DNA of 25,689 nt from DAINBT01 sp036732785 (lineage in GTDB: Bacteria > Planctomycetota > Phycisphaerae > Sedimentisphaerales > SM23-30), in the NCBI GenBank assembly GCA_964537505.1, contig CAZICK010000057.1, positions 1 through 25,689 on the forward strand, in the 5' to 3' direction. This document shows, piece by piece, positions 8,801 to 16,264 of this stretch (position 1 is the first letter of the stretch; every line of letters starts with the position of its first letter). The notes below the pieces were generated by a model. The model was not told where the DNA came from. It searched no databases and saw nothing but the letters and a program-made list of their open reading frames with translations. The position numbers and the translations under genes were made by a program.

Positions 8801-10981
8801 GAGAATTTGGATTCGATGCATCAATCCGCCGTGCAGATATGCGAGTTATTGGTGAAACAGGAGCCGCAGAACGTTGACTATTGGATAATGCGGGCCAAAG
8901 TGTTTATGGAGTACTCGGAACAGGTTGATGATACGAACCGAAAATCGCAACTGCTAAAACAGGCGGAGCAGGTTTATCTGGAGGCAATGAAACAGAACCC
9001 CAAGTCGGCAGCTTTGGCGGACGATTATGGAGTGTTTCTGCGTAAGACAGGTCGCGGTGGTGAGGGCGAAAAACTGCTTCAGGATATGATTGCCAACAGC
9101 ACCGGCCCGGACAAACACGAAGCGATGATGAGTCTAAGTGACCTGTACCGACGGCAGCATAAGTACAACCAGGCAGGTTTGTTATTGGTAGAGATTCTGA
9201 AAGAGAATCCAGACCATCGGACGGCGGGGGTTATGGTGATGAATCTTTACGTTGAGATGGAGCGATATGAAGATGCAATCGATATAGCCAAGCAATTGCG
9301 CAGAGACGAGGACAGCGAATATCTGATGGGCCAACACATAGAAATACTGTTGAAAGCGGGCCGTGATGACGAGGCAGAATTATTGTTGGAGCAAATGCGC
9401 AAGAGTTATCCGGATTCCATGAACACGCCGTTTTTGGCGGCTAACCTGGCGATGCGTAAAACTAACTATGTGGAGGCGGTGGCATACACAGACCAAATAA
9501 TCGCCAAAGATCCCAAAAAAAGCTACGCATATTTGTTGAAAGGCATGGCTCTTTTTTATCAGGATACTGAAGAGCATCTCCAAAAAGCGATGGAGACACT
9601 TAAACAGCTACGTAATATAGAACCGAGTGGAAGCGTTTTGGGGCGAGATGTGTTGGCGGAGGTGTATTGGCGTTTGGGATATTACGATGATGCGATAAGC
9701 GAATTGAAAGCAGTGTTAAGTCAATATCCGGACGATATGAAATTGCGGAACCGGTTGATAAGTAAACTGAAACGTCGTGGGCGCTGGAGCGAGTTAGATA
9801 AGTTTTATTCCGATATGATTGAATCTGATCCTAAGAATGCCAGCCTTTACATTGAGGCAAGCCGGCCGGTGTTGCAGCAGGCTGGGGAGTACGCACAAAA
9901 GAAGCAGCATTCCCAGGCGGTGAGCCAGTACAACAGGGTACTGGAAATGTTGAAAAAGGGAATGGAGATAAGTCGGGAAACCGGACAAAAACAACAGGAA
10001 GCTGTACAAGAAATGTCGAGCGATCTGCTGGTGATGGGTAATTACTACATGACCCAAGCGCAGGAAGATCGTGCTAAAGGGCAAACAGCATCGGCTCAGC
10101 GGAATATTGCCAAGGTCCAGGAATATTTCTCCACGGTGATTACGTTGGCGGACCAGAACCTCCAAGAAGGACAGATAGACGCCAGGTTGCGGTTAGACAA
10201 GGCGGAAGCTACCTTTCTCCTGGGGCAGGAGCAGGAGGCCCTCAATCAGTTCGAGAAGCTTTTGGAGATGGTAGCGGACAATCCAGACCTTAGTGACATG
10301 GTGGTAACCAACGTCAAACGTGTTGGCAGGCCGGCCAATCTGGTTTCGTGGTGTAAACAGAAACTGATCGAGAAGCCCGATTGGACAGTGTTGCATTTGG
10401 TTCTGGCGGGGATTTACGAAGAAAACGGTCGATTCGATCAGGCAATACCTGAGTTGTTAGCGGGACGATCAGCAGTGGGTGGAAGAATTCAGATTATAAT
10501 CGACCGACGAGTGGCACGAGCATACATGATCATGAGTAACTGGGACAAGGCGATAGAAGTCTATCGACGTTTGGTGGAGCAAATACCTGGAGACGCCGAT
10601 CAGAATAACAATTTGGCGTATGCTCTGATGCAGCTTGGAGGCCATGATGAGGAAGCGGTTGAGGTGGCCAAAAAGGCATACGCCCAAAATCGGACGAATA
10701 CGGATGTCATGGATACTTACGCGATGGCCCTGATGCGTATAAAGGATTATAAAAACGCGGAACTGATGTCGTTGAAGGCGATCCAGGAGTTGCAACGTAC
10801 TGACAATAGCGTACCACCGGAGTACGAATACCACCTGGCAGAGGCCTTACAGGGGCAAGGCCATATCACGGAAGCGCAAGAGCGGTTACGCAGAACGCTG
10901 AAAAGGTTGTCCGATAGCCCTGAGCCGGGATCGGCAAGCTGGCAGAACAAGATAAACGAGTTACTAAAAGAAATGGAATAG
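5858..10981 (+). CDS. Giant membrane-anchored tetratricopeptide-repeat protein
   Basis: This is a 1,707-residue protein. A very basic N-terminus (SKRKKRLNKK) precedes one hydrophobic helix (about 16-35) with no lipobox or clear cleavage site, so it is probably a signal anchor with the body in the periplasm. The rest is mostly helical, with TPR-like repeats throughout. These are clearest in the middle and C-terminal parts, for example around RLGYYDDAISELKAVLSQYP and NWDKAIEVYRRLVEQIP. AGGAG (5845-5849) lies 8 nt before the ATG. Large TPR proteins occur in many exosortase and polysaccharide loci, such as PEP-CTERM TPR lipoproteins, AlgK, BcsC and PelB, where they act as assembly scaffolds. Unlike PelB or BcsC it shows no C-terminal beta-barrel; the TPRs run almost to the end. 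A scaffold linking kinase, exporter and exosortase is inference from position. Confidence 0.88.
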   Translation: MAKSLSKRKKRLNKKLITILLLIGTPVFLLGLVVVDSRRPFLPGFIHSLLGRDPVKLFERGKELLAELEEIEAANEAEVAQLEDPEEAYNRLQELREGELKEKSDEVRQVLGSAVKYAQRQHALRKDIYKYLMNFYWDRNELEKSLGYGQTLLKMDLTQEERYEAKRKVAEYYYGRAQYGGGSSFWTLVLEQVDSEDPPGLIQLKPDDVYGYILKAHALLLLEGAETVEARATVDETIAKALELDDANIRVRHLLAMLAITDAQKSEDGSEEQERLRALAEEHLRLAMEKNPDDLEVYLNYYELWLLGNARKKAAEKYDLADAAEDEAQKEKLIAEGDTYFVEIEAPLDEWIERFPDKGLLYVTKAKLKQLHLRDITELDPIIELYEKSLKCDDAEVGWYVSLASKYHLRSEYAESPDEDLLTAFKLLRRALYMPGATEIDEGVKQALTAYTRFRMIIPLTVDICAVLSERTEDQQKKTQYLEIANKFSRELCEKVGADDRWAKAVLGTIALAEDRKDEGIKYLYEADQQFGIDATTEVTVRQVKWKLFEALRDTQYRTLAVRYASEVFMMRMPRPARDYVEYMKIISELPGRSSQESALEFVRRYEKRYGSEVAYRQIVLTTKARLLLRLGQKQEAKEVLAELQGDTDELNLLRVRALDNVDEQVQRLTEMIQKSPDNTKLADALYSYCIAKGKEDATYYVRGREGLEPAVKSLPDDLDLKMRQKVLSEPDPGSISTERMREIMLELCSSIKDPLKRAMEFGKYYEVLALSEQDEEKFRQNWVKAKEYYSEAAGIKPDDVGVLAAKFMALVNLKDWPEAERVVGKMGELIAVDGLFYDAHLQSAQGEWSKAIGRLENFLAQRPISIEGHLLLASAYWQLKRADEAIVQAQTAVAQDYNSGAANKLLVRMSHSKNVEIGLRQLSREQSGNAFLIVRRAMKVVPDDAWIKSLFVVYNSLEMGYLSDQIRQPGLAKEVKNSYQENLDSMHQSAVQICELLVKQEPQNVDYWIMRAKVFMEYSEQVDDTNRKSQLLKQAEQVYLEAMKQNPKSAALADDYGVFLRKTGRGGEGEKLLQDMIANSTGPDKHEAMMSLSDLYRRQHKYNQAGLLLVEILKENPDHRTAGVMVMNLYVEMERYEDAIDIAKQLRRDEDSEYLMGQHIEILLKAGRDDEAELLLEQMRKSYPDSMNTPFLAANLAMRKTNYVEAVAYTDQIIAKDPKKSYAYLLKGMALFYQDTEEHLQKAMETLKQLRNIEPSGSVLGRDVLAEVYWRLGYYDDAISELKAVLSQYPDDMKLRNRLISKLKRRGRWSELDKFYSDMIESDPKNASLYIEASRPVLQQAGEYAQKKQHSQAVSQYNRVLEMLKKGMEISRETGQKQQEAVQEMSSDLLVMGNYYMTQAQEDRAKGQTASAQRNIAKVQEYFSTVITLADQNLQEGQIDARLRLDKAEATFLLGQEQEALNQFEKLLEMVADNPDLSDMVVTNVKRVGRPANLVSWCKQKLIEKPDWTVLHLVLAGIYEENGRFDQAIPELLAGRSAVGGRIQIIIDRRVARAYMIMSNWDKAIEVYRRLVEQIPGDADQNNNLAYALMQLGGHDEEAVEVAKKAYAQNRTNTDVMDTYAMALMRIKDYKNAELMSLKAIQELQRTDNSVPPEYEYHLAEALQGQGHITEAQERLRRTLKRLSDSPEPGSASWQNKINELLKEME

Positions 10982-11082
10982 ACTGTTTTCTGTTTGGCTC
11001 TGGGCGACAGGAAATATTTTAAGACGAAGGTGTATGCCCTCAAGAGTTGTTGACGGTAACAGGGCAGGTAATAGCGTACTAT

Positions 11083-11100
11083 AACAGGAACCTGTTTTTT
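11083..11100 (+). terminator. Weak terminator-like hairpin between TPR and kinase genes
   Basis: AACAG (11083-11087) pairs with CTGTT (11092-11096) around a GAAC loop, followed by Ts to 11100. The stem is only 5 bp, so at most it would reduce readthrough into the kinase gene, which begins 21 bp later. Confidence 0.3.
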
Positions 11101-11120
11101 CAGGCGTGGGGACGATAGCA

Positions 11121-13409
11121 ATGACGAGGCAAGTTTCACTGCCGATAGGTGTTCAGAGGTTGGCAGGTCAAGCGAAGATTCCTTTTGCCGCATCGGCGAG
11201 CCAGGGACAAGAGGGGCTTAAACTAAAAGATGTGGTGGGCTTACTTCGACGCCGGATGTGGTTGATAATTATCATCACTACCTTTTTTACCATAAGCAGT
11301 ATAGTGCTGTTTTATCTTTTTAAACGATATAGTCCGGAGTACACTTCGGTCGGTTTTATGCGTTGTAAGATGCCTACCGAAGCGAGCATATTTGGGAGCG
11401 GAACAGTACTGCCACGCAAAGAAATAATTGCGATGGCCGCGGCCAGTAATGCCGCAGTTATGCAGAGCGAGGCGTTTTTGGGCGAGCTACTCCAGCGAAC
11501 AGAGGTGATGAACACACAATGGTGGCAGGACCGAAAATTTGATGAGGTCAAACGTCTGGAAGATATGAGAGACGGGTTTTCAGCTTCTGCGTTACGTGAT
11601 ACAGAATACTTAAAGATCAGTATGAGCATGACCAACCCGCAGGAGGCAAAGGTCATAATAGATGCGGCTCTCAGACAGCATGTTTCTAATCAGAAGGACT
11701 TAGCCACGGCGAGTTTGTATGAGGGTCTGAATTCACTGACCAGTCAACGTAATGAGGTAGAGACGCAGATAAAACGGCTGGAGGGGCAGTTGCTCGAGAT
11801 GAGCACGGAATCGCAGGTGGCGGGATGGCAGGAAGATGGGCAAACGATAGTTGGTCGGGAGGCGGAGTTGTTGCGGGAGGAGCAGTTGGCCCTGGAGGCA
11901 TCGATCCGGTCGTTGCAGATATATCGTATGCAATTAGTAGGGCAGCAGCAGTCTGCGCAGGGCATTTCCATAAATGTGCAGGCGGCGATTCGGCAGGATC
12001 GTATGGTAATGGGATATAAAGATCAGTTGGCTCGTGCGATTCAGACTCGCGGCATGCTTATAAAAAGGCTGGGACCGGACCATCGTCAGATAAAGGATAT
12101 TGAAAGTGTCATTCAGATTATTGAAACACAGTTGAATGAAATGGAAATGCAACTGCGTGAGCAGTACAGCAGTCAGGAGATGAAGAGTATTGAAACTCAG
12201 GTGATTTCCCAGATGGAAGAGTTGAAGTCGATAGGTGGACAGTACGACGAAGTTAACGCTAAGCTACTCGATCTGAGTCAGAAAAAGATAACTTATCGTA
12301 GAACAGAGGAGGAAATAAAACTTCTTAAAGCACGCATGGAGGAATTCGAACGAACGATCAGTGGGGATAAGGTTAAATTAAAAGATCCGGGTCTGGTGAC
12401 GGTGGAAATTGCAATGGTAGGGGATGTGCCTCTACGGATCAGCTTCCCAAAGCTGGCAGTATTCCTGCCGTCGGGGATAGTTTTGGGGTTGCTGGTGTCA
12501 GTGGGCCTGGCGTTTTTGCTGGAATTTATGGACGATTCGGTCAAGCAGCCCAGTGATGTCATGCGTTATCTGAATGTCCCACTGCTGGGGATGATTCCGG
12601 TTTATGAAGAAGAGGAGGAGGAGGAAGAGGAAGAAGGGGAAGAGAAAGAGGAAGTGTGTGTGGAGAAGATCACCATGAGTCATCCTCATGCCCTGATGAG
12701 CGAGTTTTACCGCCAAGTCAGGACGAATTTGTTCTTCTGTGCTCCGGTAAGTGAGCTAAAGACACTGTTGATAACCAGCAGCTCTGCCGGTTGCGGTAAG
12801 ACGACCACAGCGGTGAACCTGAGCATTACTCTGGCAGCGGAAGGTAAACGCGTTTTGCTGGTAGATGCAAACTTCCGTCGTCCGGCGTTGAAGCGTCTGT
12901 TCCCTGCAGAAACACCGGCGAAAGGGTTAAGTAATGTTCTGGTGGGACAGGTAGCGATAAAAGATATAATTCGGCCCAGTGGTCTGGAAGGTTTGGATTT
13001 GATCGACAGTGGGCCATTACCTCCCAATCCGGCAGATTTACTTGGCGGTCAGAGGATGAGAGATTTTCTCGAGAGCCATGCAGATTCTTATGATCACATA
13101 ATTATTGACGGTCCCCCGTCGCTGGTGGTTATCGATTCCCGTATCCTTGCCGGGTTGGTTGACGGTACGATAGCGGTAGTGCATGCGAAGCAATCATCGC
13201 GGGGAATGAGCCAGCGAATGATTATGGAGCTTAAGAGAGGCGGTGAGAGGGTACGTCTGTTGGGAGTAATTCTCAATGCGGTTCACGCCCGCAAGGGTGG
13301 CTATTTCGAGAAGGCATACCGTTCCTACTACGATTATGTCGGTGTTGAGCCGGTTGCGGTTTTGTCGCAACCAGAAAAAATGAATAAAGATGAAAAATCG
13401 GAAAGTTGA
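11121..13409 (+). CDS. Wzc-like chain-length regulator / bacterial tyrosine kinase
   Basis: This 762-residue inner-membrane polysaccharide co-polymerase is fused to a BY-kinase. A Wzz-type region begins around residue 33, with the first membrane helix near 48-67 (RRRMWLIIIITTFF). A long coiled-coil periplasmic part follows, then a second helix near 445-470. After the helix comes a linker with ten consecutive Glu residues (E496-505) and more acidic residues. The kinase has Walker A (SSAGCGKTTT, K560), Walker A' (VLLVDANFRRP, D582) and Walker B (IIIDGPP, D663). The C-terminus carries a tyrosine cluster (YRSYYDYVG) suited to autophosphorylation. The start is set at the ATG at 11121, preceded by GGGG nine bases upstream. 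A GTG at 11106 is also in frame but has AGG only 2 nt away. It likely couples chain length to export through the SLBB protein. Confidence 0.9.
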   Translation: MTRQVSLPIGVQRLAGQAKIPFAASASQGQEGLKLKDVVGLLRRRMWLIIIITTFFTISSIVLFYLFKRYSPEYTSVGFMRCKMPTEASIFGSGTVLPRKEIIAMAAASNAAVMQSEAFLGELLQRTEVMNTQWWQDRKFDEVKRLEDMRDGFSASALRDTEYLKISMSMTNPQEAKVIIDAALRQHVSNQKDLATASLYEGLNSLTSQRNEVETQIKRLEGQLLEMSTESQVAGWQEDGQTIVGREAELLREEQLALEASIRSLQIYRMQLVGQQQSAQGISINVQAAIRQDRMVMGYKDQLARAIQTRGMLIKRLGPDHRQIKDIESVIQIIETQLNEMEMQLREQYSSQEMKSIETQVISQMEELKSIGGQYDEVNAKLLDLSQKKITYRRTEEEIKLLKARMEEFERTISGDKVKLKDPGLVTVEIAMVGDVPLRISFPKLAVFLPSGIVLGLLVSVGLAFLLEFMDDSVKQPSDVMRYLNVPLLGMIPVYEEEEEEEEEEGEEKEEVCVEKITMSHPHALMSEFYRQVRTNLFFCAPVSELKTLLITSSSAGCGKTTTAVNLSITLAAEGKRVLLVDANFRRPALKRLFPAETPAKGLSNVLVGQVAIKDIIRPSGLEGLDLIDSGPLPPNPADLLGGQRMRDFLESHADSYDHIIIDGPPSLVVIDSRILAGLVDGTIAVVHAKQSSRGMSQRMIMELKRGGERVRLLGVILNAVHARKGGYFEKAYRSYYDYVGVEPVAVLSQPEKMNKDEKSES

Positions 13410-13457
13410 GTCTGAGGTGGATTCGACTAACAATCGCAACAAATGCTAACTGATTGT

Positions 13458-13481
13458 ATGACAATTGGTTATGTCATTTTT
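13458..13481 (+). terminator. Probable terminator of the export block
   Basis: ATGACA (13458-13463) pairs with TGTCAT (13472-13477) around an 8-nt loop and runs into five Ts. It sits 49 bp after the kinase stop and before the pyrK promoter, where the block should end. The stem is short and AT-rich. Confidence 0.45.
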
Positions 13482-13515
13482 CCTCTGTTTCCCAAGCGAA
13501 ATTGTCGCAGCTTCG

Positions 13516-13544
13516 TTGACAGGCTTTGTTTGGCCTGCTATACT
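13516..13544 (+). promoter_or_regulatory. Strong sigma70-type promoter of pyrKD
   Basis: TTGACA (13516-13521), exactly 17 bp, then TATACT (13539-13544), with the extended TGC immediately before the -10. Transcription should start near 13551. Because the promoter covers 13526, the TTG there, which opens the longest frame into pyrK, cannot be its start codon. Confidence 0.78.
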
Positions 13545-13601
13545 CCATACGAAGGGGAGAAGAAGTAGCTCCGTATAGAGATATCGGATCAGCGGCTTTA
13601 G

Positions 13602-13625
13602 ATCAGGTTGCGGTGGCAATCTGGT
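13602..13625 (+). promoter_or_regulatory. Stable hairpin in the pyrK leader
   Basis: CAGGTTGC (13604-13611) pairs with GCAATCTG (13616-13623), allowing one G-U pair, around a GGTG loop. Two further pairs are possible at the base. It lies between the promoter and the leader terminator and could be part of a sensing or anti-terminator structure. I do not recognise it as a known riboswitch or PyrR site. Confidence 0.5.
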
Positions 13626-13643
13626 TGGAATTTAGCCGTGGCG

Positions 13644-13684
13644 AATTTCCGGGGCGGTTTGCTCTGTCCCGGAAGTTTTTTTTT
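13644..13684 (+). terminator. Intrinsic terminator inside the pyrK leader (probable attenuator)
   Basis: TTCCGGG (13647-13653) pairs perfectly with CCCGGAA (13668-13674) around a 14-nt loop and is followed by nine Ts (13676-13684). The stem can extend by a wobble and two A-T pairs. It lies about 125 nt downstream of the promoter and 45 bp upstream of the pyrK ATG, so it would stop transcription before the gene unless prevented. That is the layout of transcription attenuation. Confidence 0.75.
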
Positions 13685-13729
13685 GCGCCGGTCTTGCCAT
13701 ACCTGCGACTAAAGCTAAGATATGGATTA

Positions 13730-14686
13730 ATGGCCACCAACAGCAAAAACAGCACAGCCAACGCTCCCCAACGCGGTGAATTTACCGCTACAGTCGTCGC
13801 GCAGCGGCCATTTGGTAGCGAATACAGGTATCTTCTGTTGGAATTGGTTGGCCGGGGCGGGGGCGTTTTTGCCGGCGCCAAAGCCGGGCAATTCGTTCAA
13901 TTAGCCTGTCGGTCACTGGAAGAGGTTCGCTCGTCCGGGCCATTGCTGCGCCGCCCGCTGAGCATAGCCGGAATCAGCGGTAAAGATCAAGCCATAAGAC
14001 TGGAAATAATATATCAGGTTCGTGGGCCGGGTACCAAATGGCTGGCCCAGCGTTCTGTAGGCGATATGGTAAATCTTCTGGGGCCATTGGGTAACGGTTT
14101 TACCATTCCCAAAGACTCTCAGAAACCTGCCATTCTGATCGGCGGCGGAGTGGGCCTGCCACCCATGTTTTTTCTGGCCGATAAGTTGGCTCAGTCGCAA
14201 TTTAGGAAGGTCACAGCAATTGCCGGCGGACGTACCAAAAGCCATTTCGAGGAAATTGTCGATTCCGTAATATCGCCTTCAAAACAACCGCTCAGGAGCC
14301 AACCTGTTCTGGAACAATTCAAGCGTAGCAATACCGGCTGCATCATCGCCACCGATGATGGAAGTTTGGGATTTCACGGTACTGTGGTAGGGGCGCTGGA
14401 CAATTTTCTTGACAGCCAAAGCGGGTGGGACCAGGCTCAGCTTTATGCCTGCGGACCGAAGGGGATGCTCAAAGCGATAGCCCAGTTGGCCCAGCGGCGA
14501 AATATGGACTGCCAGGTGTGCATGGAAGCGTACATGGCTTGCGGGATCGGCATTTGTCAGTCCTGCGTGGTGGCGGTGCGGGACAGGCGGTCGGCATCCT
14601 CCGAAAGCGTCGATGATAAAAAGCAATATAAGCTGGTTTGCACTAATGGCCCGGTTTTCGACGCCAAGACCATAATTTGGGAATAG
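13730..14686 (+). CDS. pyrK: Dihydroorotate dehydrogenase electron-transfer subunit
   Basis: This 318-residue iron-sulfur flavoprotein passes electrons from the class 1B dihydroorotate dehydrogenase to NAD+, step four of pyrimidine synthesis. It has an FAD-binding barrel with RRPLSIAG, then an NAD-binding fold starting AILIGGGVGLPPMFF. The C-terminal 2Fe-2S ligands are C271, C276, C279 and C304 (C-x4-C-x2-C-x24-C, with a longer last gap than I expect). The frame is open well upstream, but that part overlaps the promoter and the leader terminator, so the ATG at 13730 (MATNSKNS) is taken as start. Its ribosome binding site is weak (GGA, 4 nt away). pyrD follows after 40 bp, the expected partner. 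Confidence 0.88.
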   Translation: MATNSKNSTANAPQRGEFTATVVAQRPFGSEYRYLLLELVGRGGGVFAGAKAGQFVQLACRSLEEVRSSGPLLRRPLSIAGISGKDQAIRLEIIYQVRGPGTKWLAQRSVGDMVNLLGPLGNGFTIPKDSQKPAILIGGGVGLPPMFFLADKLAQSQFRKVTAIAGGRTKSHFEEIVDSVISPSKQPLRSQPVLEQFKRSNTGCIIATDDGSLGFHGTVVGALDNFLDSQSGWDQAQLYACGPKGMLKAIAQLAQRRNMDCQVCMEAYMACGIGICQSCVVAVRDRRSASSESVDDKKQYKLVCTNGPVFDAKTIIWE

Positions 14687-14726
14687 ACCAACAGCAACCA
14701 ATAATTGTAGTGCGGACAAAAAAGAA

Positions 14727-15674
14727 GTGAACGACCAAAATAAAAAATCAGAACCCGACTTGTCGGTTATGTTGGGAACGGTCCGTTTGGCCAATCCTGT
14801 GATGACCGCTTCCGGTACGTGCGGTTATGCCTGGGAATTGAATGACTTCGTGGACATCTCACAGTTGGGTGGTTTCATTACCAAGAGCATTACCGAGCAG
14901 CCGCGTTTGGGCAATCCGCCCCAGCGTACCGTGGAAACCGCCGGCGGTATGCTCAATGCCATCGGACTGGCGAACGTGGGGCTGGAGCGATTCTGTGAAG
15001 AAAAAGTGCCGCTGCTGGAGAAAATGCCGATACCGGTGTTTGTCAACGTGGCCGGCAAGACCATCGATGAATACGTAACGGTTTCGCGGCGATTGAGCCA
15101 GTTAAGCCGGATTAGCGGACTGGAACTTAATATAAGCTGTCCGAATGTCGAACAGGGTGGGCTGACCTTTGGAACCGATCCGCGGATGGTGCATGAACTG
15201 GTTTCAGCCGTTCGCGAACATTGCCCAACGACTCTGCTCATCGTCAAATTGACCCCTAACGTCACGAACATTACCGTCATAGCCCGGGCCGCGGTCGAGG
15301 CCGGGGCGGACGTATTGAGCCTGATTAATACGTTTCTCGGCATGGCTATCGATACGAACAGCAGAAAACCCATTCTGGGCAATCGTACCGGCGGGTTGAG
15401 TGGGCCTGCTATCAAGCCCATGGCTGTACATCTAGTCCATCGGGTTTATCAGGAAGTGGCTCGTGACGCAGCGGTGCCCATCATCGGCATGGGTGGGATC
15501 AGTTGTGCCGAGGACGCACTGGAGTTCATTATAGCCGGTGCCTCGGCCGTTGCCGTCGGTACGGCGGCCATGGTGAATCCTGGCTGTTTGGCACAAATCG
15601 TTCAAGGCATAAAGCAGTATCTTATCCGTCATAACTTCCAGAGTGTGCGGGAATTGGTCGCAACGCTGGCCTGA
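14727..15674 (+). CDS. pyrD: Dihydroorotate dehydrogenase, class 1B catalytic subunit
   Basis: This 315-residue FMN enzyme oxidises dihydroorotate to orotate in the cytoplasm, working with PyrK. The TIM-barrel starts LGTVRLANPVMTASGTCGY. The catalytic base is C138 in LNISCPNVEQGG; class 1 enzymes use cysteine here. Other signatures are LIVKLTPNV, the GNRTGGLSGPAIKP loop, and the phosphate-binding IIGMGGISCAEDALEFI and GASAVAVGTA. The length is typical. The chosen start is a GTG with a poor Shine-Dalgarno site; an ATG at 14769 is possible but would cut into the conserved N-terminus. The adjacent pyrK supports the class 1B assignment. Confidence 0.93.
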   Translation: MNDQNKKSEPDLSVMLGTVRLANPVMTASGTCGYAWELNDFVDISQLGGFITKSITEQPRLGNPPQRTVETAGGMLNAIGLANVGLERFCEEKVPLLEKMPIPVFVNVAGKTIDEYVTVSRRLSQLSRISGLELNISCPNVEQGGLTFGTDPRMVHELVSAVREHCPTTLLIVKLTPNVTNITVIARAAVEAGADVLSLINTFLGMAIDTNSRKPILGNRTGGLSGPAIKPMAVHLVHRVYQEVARDAAVPIIGMGGISCAEDALEFIIAGASAVAVGTAAMVNPGCLAQIVQGIKQYLIRHNFQSVRELVATLA

Positions 15675-15762
15675 CACGATTATTCAGCGGGTTAAAAAGC
15701 TATCTGTCCGAACAAAACAAACATCCTTGCCAAAACGCAGCCATATTGCTATCTTTGAGAAC

Positions 15763-16056
15763 ATGACTGAACGATTGAAGATATTAAGAGACTATTTTCC
15801 CACCGCGATTTTTACCGGCAAATCGCTGGTCTTTATCAGTGAGGAATCGCGGGTGGAACTTACCGAGCACTCCCGTGGAGGACTCAGCGGGCCGGATGCC
15901 ATATCGATAATCCGCGTACGCCTCTTTGCCAAAAACATGCAGGGCGAATTTGAACCCGGCCATTATGAAGATTTCGAACTGTCCAACATCTCGGACCTGG
16001 CTGGCGAGGTCGAAAAATTCGTCCAATCGGCCGTCGGCAAAAACATCAAAGAATAG
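15763..16056 (+). CDS. Small conserved-looking protein of unknown function
   Basis: This is a 97-residue soluble protein I do not recognise. It begins MTERLKILRDYFPTAIFTGK and has alternating hydrophobic strands in the middle (AISIIRVRLFAK), then an acidic C-terminal helix (DLAGEVEKFVQSAVG). There is no signal peptide, membrane helix or cysteine. The frame stays open to a GTG at 15643 inside pyrD, but the ATG at 15763 gives a natural N-terminus; only GAG three bases upstream resembles a binding site. It is transcribed with pyrD, 88 bp downstream. The high-G region after it separates it from trpS. Confidence 0.6.
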   Translation: MTERLKILRDYFPTAIFTGKSLVFISEESRVELTEHSRGGLSGPDAISIIRVRLFAKNMQGEFEPGHYEDFELSNISDLAGEVEKFVQSAVGKNIKE

Positions 16057-16106
16057 GTCTATCGAACAGGTTTCATGCCCTAGTGTTTTTGCCGACCTTG
16101 GGGAAC

Positions 16107-16124
16107 GGGGGGGGGGGGAAAAAA
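16107..16124 (+). repeat. Homopolymer tract G12-A6
   Basis: Twelve G (16107-16118) are followed directly by six A in the spacer between the unknown small gene and the trpS promoter. The tract ends 43 bp before the -35 box. Long G runs are prone to slippage in the cell and to errors in sequencing. Confidence 0.9.
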
Positions 16125-16161
16125 GGGTTTTCTACTCGGTTATTTCCCTCGTATTGCGGCC

Positions 16162-16190
16162 TTGACAATGGCTTGCCAAGGCGGTATTCT
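16162..16190 (+). promoter_or_regulatory. Sigma70-type promoter of trpS-scpA-ridA
   Basis: A perfect TTGACA (16162-16167) is followed by 17 bp and TATTCT (16185-16190), leaving a ~70-nt leader to trpS. CCTTG/CAAGG (16160-16164 and 16177-16181) form a short inverted pair overlapping the -35 and spacer, a possible but unproven operator. Confidence 0.65.
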
Positions 16191-16264
16191 GAGGTCCGCT
16201 TGGTGACATTAAAGGTGTAACTATAACTCATAACGATTGAGTTTATCGGCAGGAATTTGGCCAA

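Noticed and set aside
13526..13729. N-terminal extension of pyrK from a TTG
   Set aside because: It overlaps the promoter and the leader terminator, and it has no match to the PyrK fold; the ATG at 13730 gives a normal protein.
14279..14794. 171-codon minus-strand frame opposite pyrK
   Set aside because: Shadow of pyrK, whose conserved motifs are on the plus strand.
14825..15421. 198-codon minus-strand frame opposite pyrD
   Set aside because: Shadow frame; pyrD motifs on the plus strand are unambiguous.
16195..16264. T-box or tryptophan leader peptide ahead of trpS
   Set aside because: The ~70-nt leader is too short for a T-box, and no Trp-rich peptide or terminator is present.
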